From contig CALLZZ010000493.1 of the NCBI GenBank assembly GCA_937858235.1, positions 1 to 6,595 on the forward strand: a DNA stretch of 6,595 nucleotides. The letters are read 5' to 3'. Shown here piece by piece: positions 1-4,988 of the stretch (the first letter of the stretch is position 1; every line of letters starts with the position of its first letter). The DNA is from an uncultured Clostridia bacterium. GTDB lineage: Bacteria > Bacillota > Clostridia > Oscillospirales > Oscillospiraceae. The position numbers and the translations under genes are program-made. The notes under the pieces were generated by a model, which worked only from the letters and a program-made list of their open reading frames with translations, was not told the DNA's origin and ran no database searches.

Positions 1-333
1 GGCTTCACGCTGCTGGAGGTGCTCAGCGAGAACGTGCTCAAGGCGATTTACGGAGACGGCAATGTATCGGGCACCCTGGCGGAAGGAATCACAGTCCGCG
101 CCAACAGCGAAGAACAGGAGGCCTGCAGCTGGGTGTTTGACCTGATTATGCGGGACAACGCGCTGAAACGCATTGTAGTGCCAAACGGGAAGGTGTCCGA
201 GGTGGGTGAAATCGGCTATCAGGGTACGGAGGCAGTGGGCTATGAGACCACGGTCACCGCCATGCCGTCCGATGCCATCGAGGGCGACACGCATCGGGAG
301 TACATCAAGCGAGCAGCAGCGACAGGAGGTTAA
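1..333 (+). CDS. Phage major tail (tube) protein, C-terminal part
   Basis: This frame is open from the first base and ends at TAA 331-333, so the start lies outside the window; the GTG at 19 is internal. The 110 visible residues contain the segment GYQGTEAVGYETTVTAMPSD and end with EGDTHREYIKRAAATGG. That style of ending (acidic, with a His-Arg-Glu-Tyr stretch) is typical of siphophage tail tube proteins of Firmicutes prophages. The family forms the hexameric rings that stack into the tail tube around the tape measure protein. The next genes are two chaperone frames and a tape measure start, which is the conserved tail-module order and is the main support for the call. The family match itself is from memory of such proteins and not from an alignment. 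Confidence 0.72.
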   Translation, partial: GFTLLEVLSENVLKAIYGDGNVSGTLAEGITVRANSEEQEACSWVFDLIMRDNALKRIVVPNGKVSEVGEIGYQGTEAVGYETTVTAMPSDAIEGDTHREYIKRAAATGG

Positions 334-335
334 CG

Positions 336-599
336 ATGTATACAGGAACTACGAAATCAGGATTTGCATTTGAAATCGAAGAGACTGCGCTGGACAACAT
401 GGAGCTGGTAGACGCGCTGGCGGAGGCGGAAGAGGACCCGCTGTCCCTGTCCCGCGTGGTGCGTCTGCTCCTCGGAAAGGAGGACAGAAAGCGCCTCTAC
501 AATCACATCCGCACAGAACAGGGCAATGTGCCCATCGATGCGATGTCAGAGGAGCTGAAGCAAATCTTTGCGGCCTGCGGAACAGCGGGAAAAAACTAA
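336..599 (+). CDS. Tail assembly chaperone, upstream (gpG-like) frame
   Basis: A small acidic protein of 87 residues begins at ATG 336, six bases after an AGGAGG ribosome site (324-329) that overlaps the end of the tail tube gene. Position and size fit the first of the two tail assembly chaperones of long-tailed phages (lambda gpG type), which bind the tape measure protein during tail tube assembly and are absent from the finished virion. The last codons read GGA AAA AAC TAA, which places a canonical A-AAA-AAC slippery heptamer directly before the stop. Slipping back one base joins this frame to the next one, as in lambda gpG-T. No enzymatic motif is visible, as expected. The family assignment rests on gene order, size and the frameshift site more than on sequence motifs. 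Confidence 0.7.
   Translation: MYTGTTKSGFAFEIEETALDNMELVDALAEAEEDPLSLSRVVRLLLGKEDRKRLYNHIRTEQGNVPIDAMSEELKQIFAACGTAGKN
590..596 (+). promoter_or_regulatory. Programmed -1 frameshift slippery site (A AAA AAC)
   Basis: The heptamer AAAAAAC is in the correct phase (ggA AAA AAC TAA) and sits immediately before the stop codon of the 336-599 frame. A -1 slip resumes at 596 in the frame of the 614-982 gene, with no stop before its ATG, inserting CTA ATC ACC CTC GCC GGC. A weak GC-rich hairpin (620-624 with 632-636) lies 23 bases downstream. Expressing tail chaperones as G and G-T fusion products through a -1 slip is a conserved property of long-tailed phages. Confidence 0.75.
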
Positions 600-613
600 T
601 CACCCTCGCCGGC

Positions 614-982
614 ATGATTGCGCTGGACCAAAGCGCCCTGGTCTGTGATCTGGCGGAGACATATGGGGTGCTGGATTACAAAGCGTTGCCGGTGAAGCTG
701 CTGGCAACGCTTTGTGCCGGTTTGAGGGACAACAGCCGGATCAAGATGAAGTGCGGTGGGCTCAATGCATCACCACTGGAACTGATGGTCGCCCATGCAG
801 CGGACAACCTGAGCCTCCTACGATGGGGCTTCACCGCCGCCGGGCAGAAGGGCAAGAACCGCCCGCTGCTGTTCACGGATGCGATCAGCCGGGAGCGGGC
901 ACAGGAAGTCGGCCGTGGCTATGCTACGGGCGCAGAATTTGACGCTGCATGGGCGGCGCTGAGCGAAAAGGAGGGGGAATGA
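614..982 (+). CDS. Tail assembly chaperone, downstream (T-like) frame
   Basis: This is a 122-residue frame if counted from ATG 614. There is no ribosome site before that ATG (the upstream bases are CACCCTCGCCGGC), so it is probably made mainly as the C-terminal part of a fusion with the 336-599 protein, through the -1 slip at 590-596. The fused product would be about 215 residues. It resembles the second-frame chaperones of clostridial siphophages, with a helical body (SPLELMVAHAADNLSLLRWG) and a charged C-terminus. In lambda the T domain recruits tube protein while the G domain binds the tape measure. The stop TGA (980-982) directly precedes the tape measure ATG at 983, which suggests coupled translation. 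It could instead be a separate small phage protein of DUF type. Confidence 0.65.
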   Translation: MIALDQSALVCDLAETYGVLDYKALPVKLLATLCAGLRDNSRIKMKCGGLNASPLELMVAHAADNLSLLRWGFTAAGQKGKNRPLLFTDAISRERAQEVGRGYATGAEFDAAWAALSEKEGE

Positions 983-1204
983 ATGGCATCTGAATTGGGA
1001 CAGGCCTATGTGCAGATCGTTCCATCCGCCAAAGGCATCAAGGGAAACATCGAAAAGGAACTGGGCGGAGACACGGACGCGGCGGGGAAAAGCATCGGCG
1101 GACGGCTGGGGTCAGCCCTCAAGGGAGCCGTCGCTGCGGCCGGTATCGGCGCAGCACTGAGCGCAGCCATTGGACAGGGCGCTGCGTTGGAACAGAGCAT
1201 CTAG
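983..1204 (+). pseudogene. Phage tail tape measure protein, truncated after 73 codons
   Basis: The gene starts at ATG 983, right after the previous stop, with an AAGGAGG site at 968-974. Its N-terminus (MASELGQAYVQIVPSAKGIKG) is the hallmark start of Firmicutes tape measure proteins, followed by a Gly/Ala-rich segment (about residues 39-68) and GAALEQSI. In the family this is normally followed by a GGVETLF-like stretch and a protein of many hundreds of residues. Here TAG occurs at 1202-1204 and the DNA downstream is AT-rich and codes for nothing phage-like, so the gene has lost nearly all its length at an abrupt junction near 1201. Tape measure proteins set tail length, so this prophage could not build a normal tail from this copy. 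An assembly join is an alternative explanation. Confidence 0.8.
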
Positions 1205-1311
1205 AGCTAAAAAATATATGGTCAGCCAATTACGTGACTGCAACACTGACACAACGCCGTACTATCCTTGTTTCAGGTTTTGTTGCCACATTATTCTGCC
1301 TTCTGAGTATT

Positions 1312-1351
1312 ACCGCCCCTGGTGTTGCTGCACTGGGGGCGGTTAATTTTT
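1312..1351 (+). terminator. Intrinsic terminator upstream of hcp
   Basis: The arms 1312-1324 (ACCGCCCCTGGTG) and 1331-1343 (CACTGGGGGCGGT) form a 13-bp stem with two G-U pairs and a six-base loop, followed by TAA and five T (1347-1351). Read on the plus strand this is a good Rho-independent terminator. It would insulate hcp from transcription entering from the phage side. It probably once served a gene now lost at the junction. Confidence 0.7.
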
Positions 1352-1379
1352 GCTTCTCCACTATAACTTTTAATATGAT
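1350..1379 (+). promoter_or_regulatory. Candidate hcp promoter (TTGCTT-18-TATGAT)
   Basis: A -35-like TTGCTT (1350-1355) and -10-like TATGAT (1374-1379) are separated by 18 bases. They lie just after the terminator and about 100 bases before the hcp start codon. A start site near 1386 would put the palindrome at 1387-1402 over +1 to about +17. The match is sigma-A-like and not perfect. A second -10-like TACAAT at 1444-1449 lacks a good -35. Confidence 0.45.
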
Positions 1380-1385
1380 GCTATT

Positions 1386-1403
1386 TTGTTGGAATTCCAA
1401 CAG
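1386..1403. promoter_or_regulatory. 16-bp palindromic operator, Rex-like geometry
   Basis: TGTTGGAATTCCAACA (1387-1402) is a perfect palindrome directly after the predicted -10 of hcp, a position where a bound repressor would block transcription. The 18-bp frame at 1386-1403 reads TTGTT-GG-AATT-CC-AACAG. It keeps the outer bases and spacing of the redox repressor Rex consensus TTGTTAA-N4-TTAACAA but has GG/CC in place of the inner AA/TT. Clostridial hcp genes are known targets of redox and nitrosative-stress regulators (Rex, HcpR). Which protein binds here is inference. Confidence 0.45.
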
Positions 1404-1479
1404 ACATATCAACTTCGGGGCAGTAAACTTAAAACATAAAGCCTACAATTTAAAGACAGAATACGAAAGGAGAAAAACA

Positions 1480-3111
1480 ATGAGTATGTTTTGCTATCAG
1501 TGTCAGGAAACCGCCGGAGGAAAAGGCTGTACAGTGCGTGGCGTCTGCGGAAAAAACGAGGAAGTTGCCAAGCTTCAGGATCTTCTGATTTATACGGTGA
1601 AAGGCATTTCGGAGATCATAGTAAAGGAAAAGCTTGATGTCAAAAGTCTCGGTGAGACGAACGATGAAGTGCTCAACAGTCTGTTTATGACAATCACCAA
1701 CGCGAACTTCGATGCTGATTCGATTGAAAGACAGATTATGAAAATGATTGCCATCAGTGAGGCGCTCAGAGATTCCGCTGTTTCTTCGGATTTACACGAT
1801 GCGGCAACGTTCAAGGCAAGCTCCAGAGCGTCTATGCTGGAAAAGGCTGCTTCTATCGGCGTTCTGGCAACCACAAACGAGGATGTGCGTTCTCTGCGCG
1901 AGATGATCACATACGGGGTCAAGGGTATGGCTGCCTACGCAAAGCATGCAAAAAACATCGGGAAAGAGGATTTGAATATAAACGCCTTTCTATACGAGTC
2001 GATGGCGGCAATGCTGGACGATTCCCTTACACCAGACGATCTGGTTGCACTGACGCTGAAAACCGGTGAGTATGGCGTGAAGGTCATGGCTCTTTTGGAC
2101 GAGGCAAATACATCGAGGTTTGGCAATCCTGAAATTACCGAAGTTGATATTGGCGTCAGAACGAACCCCGCGATTCTGATTTCTGGCCACGATATGACTG
2201 ATTTGGAACAGTTGCTGGAGCAGACAAAGGATACGGGCGTGGATGTTTACACCCATAGCGAGATGCTGCCCGCCCATTATTATCCGGCGTTCAAGAAATA
2301 TAAAAACTTTGTCGGAAATTACGGCAATGCTTGGTGGAAACAGCTTGATGAATTTGTATCCTTCCGTGGTCCCATTCTTTTTACCACGAACTGTATTGTT
2401 CCGCCCAGAAGCGAAGAGGTCCGAGGCAGAATCTTCACCACAGGTTCCTCCGGCTATCCTGGCTGCAAGCACATTAAAGCCAATGAGAACGGTAAAAAAG
2501 ATTTCTCCGAGATCATTGCCCTTGCCAAGACCCTTCCGGCGCCCGATGAAATTGAGACCGGCAGCATCGTCGGCGGATTTGCTCATAATCAGGTGATGGC
2601 TCTGGCAGACAAAGTCGTTGATGCCGTCAAATCCGGCGCGATCAAAAAGTTCTTTGTGATGGCTGGCTGCGACGGACGCATGAAATCCAGAGACTATTAT
2701 ACAGAGTTTGCCGAGAAGCTCCCGAAGGACACGGTTATTCTGACTGCTGGCTGCGCAAAATATCGCTATAATAAGCTAAAGCTAGGAGATATCGGTGGTA
2801 TACCTAGGGTTTTGGATGCCGGGCAGTGCAATGACTCCTATTCCTTGGCGATCATTGCACTGAAGCTTAAGGAGGTGTTCGGGCTTGATGATATCAACAA
2901 GCTACCAATCGCCTTCAATATTGCCTGGTACGAGCAAAAGGCAGTGATTGTGCTTCTGGCACTGCTATACCTAGGCGTAAAGAACATCCACCTCGGTCCT
3001 ACGTTGCCGGGATTCTTATCACCCAATGTGGCAAAGGTGTTGGTTGAAAAGTTCGGAATTGCGGGTGTCGGAACGGTTAACGAAGACATCGAACTGTTCA
3101 TGAAGGACTAA
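1480..3111 (+). CDS. hcp: Hybrid-cluster protein (hydroxylamine/NO reductase), class I
   Basis: A complete 543-residue protein starting at ATG 1480, seven bases after AAAGGAG. Hcp is a cytoplasmic iron-sulfur-oxygen enzyme that reduces hydroxylamine to ammonia in vitro and nitric oxide to nitrous oxide, protecting anaerobes from nitrosative stress. The N-terminal proximal cluster ligands Cys5, Cys8, Cys17 and Cys23 show the CX2CX8CX5C spacing of Desulfovibrio Hcp. All hybrid-cluster ligands are present with matching spacing: His237, Glu261, Cys305, Cys397 (in VMAGCDGR, the persulfide position), Cys425 (TAGCAKYRYN), Cys450 (DAGQCNDSYS) and Glu485, plus Lys487. Length is normal for class I, whose N-terminal region lacks the long insertion-bearing form of enterobacterial class II. 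No Hcr reductase follows, so electrons must come from a ferredoxin or similar partner encoded elsewhere. It has its own promoter, operator and terminators, so it is likely a single-gene unit. Confidence 0.97.
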   Translation: MSMFCYQCQETAGGKGCTVRGVCGKNEEVAKLQDLLIYTVKGISEIIVKEKLDVKSLGETNDEVLNSLFMTITNANFDADSIERQIMKMIAISEALRDSAVSSDLHDAATFKASSRASMLEKAASIGVLATTNEDVRSLREMITYGVKGMAAYAKHAKNIGKEDLNINAFLYESMAAMLDDSLTPDDLVALTLKTGEYGVKVMALLDEANTSRFGNPEITEVDIGVRTNPAILISGHDMTDLEQLLEQTKDTGVDVYTHSEMLPAHYYPAFKKYKNFVGNYGNAWWKQLDEFVSFRGPILFTTNCIVPPRSEEVRGRIFTTGSSGYPGCKHIKANENGKKDFSEIIALAKTLPAPDEIETGSIVGGFAHNQVMALADKVVDAVKSGAIKKFFVMAGCDGRMKSRDYYTEFAEKLPKDTVILTAGCAKYRYNKLKLGDIGGIPRVLDAGQCNDSYSLAIIALKLKEVFGLDDINKLPIAFNIAWYEQKAVIVLLALLYLGVKNIHLGPTLPGFLSPNVAKVLVEKFGIAGVGTVNEDIELFMKD

Positions 3112-3469
3112 TGCAAGAAAGGTGTCTCAGCATAAATCACGGTAGAATCACAGCAGAATAACGATAAATCAGTGCCCTTCTGAACGGTGTTAGGATGTTA
3201 GAAGGGCACTTCATTTATAGCGCTATTTATGAAAACACTGGCTAGGATTCAGAGGTCATAGGATAAACAAAGCATAGAAAATTCTGGCCAAAGTTAAGGC
3301 GCTTCTCCACCTTTCTTGTTGAACGATGTTCATGATAGCGAAAAGCTTCCTCTTGGTCAATAGCGCACGGAAGGGGTGTTGTCAGGTCGCTGTTTTTATA
3401 TACTGAGATATGATATAGTAAAATGATAAAAATACAGTTGATTGAAATTCTCGCAGTAAGGAGATATCT
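3112..3469 (+). other. Intergenic region between hcp and the methyltransferase
   Basis: About 360 bases without a supported gene. It holds three degenerate 11-base repeats at 3135-3167, the hcp terminator hairpin at 3171-3210 and a 10-bp palindrome ATAGCGCTAT at 3217-3226. The AT-rich tail at 3393-3450 probably contains the promoter of the next gene: -10-like TATACT at 3399-3404 and TATAGT at 3414-3419 are present but neither has a convincing -35. The ribosome site TAAGGAG is at 3457-3463, six bases before ATG 3470. A minus-strand frame at 3384-3242 is open but has no start codon with a ribosome site; it may be a relic. Confidence 0.5.
3171..3216 (+). terminator. Hairpin terminator after hcp
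   Basis: Perfect 11-bp arms AGTGCCCTTCT (3171-3181) and AGAAGGGCACT (3200-3210) enclose an 18-base loop, about 60 bases after the hcp stop codon. The following bases TCATTT are only moderately T-rich, so termination may be partial, or the hairpin may act mainly to stabilise the 3' end of the mRNA. Confidence 0.6.
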
Positions 3470-4297
3470 ATGTCTAACATCATTGAGATAAACGACTTTA
3501 CAGCACCCGAGCTGGATGTCTTTGCCCGCCTAACAGAAGCACAGCTGCGCAACCGGAGGGAGGCGGAGAAGGGTATCTTCATTGCAGAAAGCACCAAGGT
3601 GATTGAGCATGCCCTTGACGCTGGATACGAGCCCGTTTCACTTCTGATGGAGCGGAAACAGATCAGCGGGCAGGCACATGATATCATTGCCCGCTGCGGC
3701 GATATTCCCATCTATACTGCCGATCGCGACCTGCTGGCCGGATTGACCGGCTTTCAGCTGACCCGTGGCGTGCTGTGTGCCATGCGGAGACCCCGGCTAC
3801 CTGACGTTGCGGTGTTGTGCGCCAGTGCACGTCGGGTGGCAATACTGGAAGGCATCGTAGATCCTACGAACGTCGGTGCTATTTTTCGATCAGCTGCAGC
3901 ACTAAACATGGATGCTGTACTGGTTACACCCTCCTGTTGTGATCCGCTGTACCGACGTGCTGTGAGGGTCAGCATGGGCACTGTCTTCCAGGTGCCCTGG
4001 ACCCGCATGGGCAGCAAGTCCTCGGAGTGGCCCCAACCGGGGCTCCAGCGTCTGCGTAAGCTGGGATTTAAGACCGCTGCCATGGCTTTAAGTGATAACG
4101 CAGTTAGCATAGAAGATACAAAGCTCATGGCAGAAGAAAAATTGGCCATCGTACTGGGAACGGAGGGCGACGGATTGTCGCCAGACACGATTGCCGACTG
4201 CGATTACACCGTGTGTATCCCTATGTCCCACTATGTGGATTCGCTGAACGTTGCGGCAGCCAGCGCTGTAACGTTCTGGCAGCTCAGAGCGAGATAA
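3470..4297 (+). CDS. TrmH/SpoU-family RNA 2'-O-methyltransferase
   Basis: A complete 275-residue cytoplasmic enzyme that should transfer a methyl group from S-adenosylmethionine to a ribose 2'-OH in tRNA or rRNA. The first 105 residues fit the L30e-like substrate-binding domain (FIAESTKVIEHALDAGYEP, residues 37-55). The SPOUT catalytic domain follows with all three motifs: motif 1 EGIVDPTNVGAIFRSAAAL (127-145, with Asn134 and the catalytic-type Arg140), motif 2 IVLGTEGDGLS (227-237, with Glu232) and motif 3 IPMSHYVDSLNVAAASAV (250-267, with Ser258 and Asn260), which make the trefoil-knot cofactor site. Length is normal for the family. The exact target base cannot be read from sequence, so RlmB-, TsnR- and TrmH-like roles remain open. 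ATG 3470 is chosen for its TAAGGAG site. It appears monocistronic, with no T-tailed terminator immediately after it. Confidence 0.93.
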   Translation: MSNIIEINDFTAPELDVFARLTEAQLRNRREAEKGIFIAESTKVIEHALDAGYEPVSLLMERKQISGQAHDIIARCGDIPIYTADRDLLAGLTGFQLTRGVLCAMRRPRLPDVAVLCASARRVAILEGIVDPTNVGAIFRSAAALNMDAVLVTPSCCDPLYRRAVRVSMGTVFQVPWTRMGSKSSEWPQPGLQRLRKLGFKTAAMALSDNAVSIEDTKLMAEEKLAIVLGTEGDGLSPDTIADCDYTVCIPMSHYVDSLNVAAASAVTFWQLRAR

Positions 4298-4313
4298 CTG
4301 CTATGGGGGTTTC

Positions 4314-4348
4314 TTGAAAATACTCGTGCAAACGAGTATCATTATAAT
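4314..4348 (+). promoter_or_regulatory. Promoter with inverted repeat upstream of broken HTH gene
   Basis: A consensus -10 TATAAT lies at 4343-4348, about 30 bases before the TTG start of the HTH pseudogene. Just upstream is a perfect inverted repeat with 8-bp arms ATACTCGT (4320-4327) and ACGAGTAT (4332-4339) around GCAA. A -35-like TTGAAA (4314-4319) would leave a 23-base spacer, too long for ordinary sigma-A use, with the repeat filling it. The placement suggests an operator, perhaps for self-regulation; on the minus strand the hairpin is followed by TTTTC and could also weakly terminate. Confidence 0.5.
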
Positions 4349-4377
4349 AAGAAGCCAACACGAAAGGAGGGGGCTAG

Positions 4378-4533
4378 TTGAAGTACATTTCAGCAAAAGA
4401 AGCTTCCGAAAAATGAAATATAAATATTCGGGTGGGGTAGAGCTATTGTAAAAATAGCCGCATCTCCGGTGCGAAAAAGTATGGTGATAACTGATTTATT
4501 CCAGCCGATACCGAGAAACTGGGAGACTCGCGC
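4378..4533 (+). pseudogene. Broken small HTH DNA-binding protein (excisionase/MerR-like)
   Basis: A start-like TTG at 4378 sits seven bases after a strong AAAGGAGG (4363-4370). The frame reads LKYISAKEASEK*NINIRVG*, then SYCKNSRISGAKKYGDN*, then FIPADTEKLGDSR. This matches the common clostridial HTH protein whose typical form is KYIS-KEASEKW-I--RRVQ-LC---RI-GA-K-G--W-IP-D--KP-D-R. The first and third stops (TGA 4414-4416 and 4492-4494) fall where the family has Trp; the middle one (TAG 4438-4440) falls where Gln is usual. Each needs only one transition, so decay is the simple reading. Homology fades after about 4533. Intact members are small DNA-binding proteins found near mobile elements. 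The intact TTG, ribosome site and promoter suggest recent loss. Confidence 0.7.
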
Positions 4534-4988
4534 AGGGTGAAGAGAGTATCGAGCAAGGACCTTTGCAATACATCCTTGCCCGGAACGTTGGCGGCGGTTA
4601 GCGTGGTAGCACTAACCATGATGCCTGAACGGCTGAAGAGTATGGTTTTTCGTTATTTCCCCCCCAATTTAACACCCTTTACTACACCTCTATACACTTC
4701 ACTTGCGAAATGTTAGGGACCGTGCCGACGTACTTTCCACTGTGGGAGCAGCTATTGTGTTGTGTGGAAGAGACACGACGTTCACATGGCTGGATGTATA
4801 TTTTCATCTGCTCTGCGCCGGAGCAAGCTATGCGAGCATTGCCGAGTTTCTCCAAGTTCAGGAATTGAAGAAGCAAATAGAATATGATAAAGAACAACAG
4901 TGGGTACCAGTGAGCCTTATAACCAAAGACTTGCTAGTACCCACCATTTATAATAGGGAAACGATGAACTGCTGCAAAGGACTGACTG
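4534..4988 (+). other. Decayed, hairpin-rich stretch without a supported gene
   Basis: No gene can be named here. Paired segments include 4506-4511 with 4546-4551 (starting in the pseudogene), 4553-4559 with 4573-4579 (GCAAGGA/TCCTTGC), 4596-4601 with 4612-4617 (GGTTAG/CTAACC) and 4900-4907 with 4937-4944. A plus-strand frame is open from TTG 4703 to TAA 5015-5017 (104 codons, containing CAGASYASIAEFLQVQELKK). It has no ribosome site, starts at TTG and overlaps the 3' end of the opposite gene, so it is at best a fragment. A run of seven C lies near 4660-4667. The whole stretch is probably debris of a mobile element carrying the HTH gene. Confidence 0.4.
4900..4944. repeat. Imperfect 45-base inverted repeat
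   Basis: Arms GTGGGTAC (4900-4907) and GTACCCAC (4937-4944) pair perfectly. After one mismatch the stem continues with six more pairs, including two G-U (4909-4914 with 4930-4935), leaving a 15-base loop. It lies within a frame of doubtful coding status and just before the 3' end of the opposite-strand gene. Subterminal imperfect hairpins of this kind occur at ends of IS200/IS605-type elements, but no transposase is visible nearby. Confidence 0.5.

Larger units (their letters stand above)
1205..1479 (+). other. Intergenic junction and hcp leader
   Basis: This stretch separates phage DNA from hcp and holds no convincing gene. Its first 107 bases (1205-1311) are unassigned and may be a relic of whatever joined the two segments. 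From 1312 on it carries an intrinsic terminator, a sigma-A-like promoter, a 16-bp palindrome and the hcp ribosome site (AAAGGAG, 1466-1472), each of the first three listed separately. An open frame runs from 1234 into hcp without a stop, but it crosses the terminator and promoter and looks non-coding. A minus-strand frame at 1412-1230 has no ribosome site I can support. Confidence 0.6.

Noticed and set aside
1230..1412. Minus-strand 60-codon frame in the junction region
   Set aside because: It overlaps the terminator and promoter of hcp and lacks a ribosome site; no family recognised.
1234..1479. N-terminal extension of hcp by 82 codons
   Set aside because: It crosses a terminator, promoter and palindrome, has no ribosome site, and the known Hcp N-terminus with its Cys motif starts at ATG 1480.
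1590..3101. Several minus- and plus-strand frames inside hcp (for example 2586-1990 minus, 2243-2596 plus)
   Set aside because: They are shadows of the hcp coding frame, without ribosome sites or recognisable domains.
3135..3167. CRISPR-like array
   Set aside because: The units are 11 bases with no spacers and are degenerate; no cas genes nearby.
3754..4188. 144-codon minus-strand frame inside the methyltransferase gene
   Set aside because: It lies opposite a gene with all SPOUT motifs and its product is low-complexity Ser/Ala-rich.
4444..4620. Minus-strand frame of 58 codons from about 4619 to 4444
   Set aside because: It is antisense to the HTH pseudogene for most of its length and has no ribosome site.
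4468..4640. Group II intron 5' end suggested by GTGCG and nearby hairpins
   Set aside because: The GTGCG falls inside clear HTH protein similarity, and no domain V or reverse transcriptase is visible.
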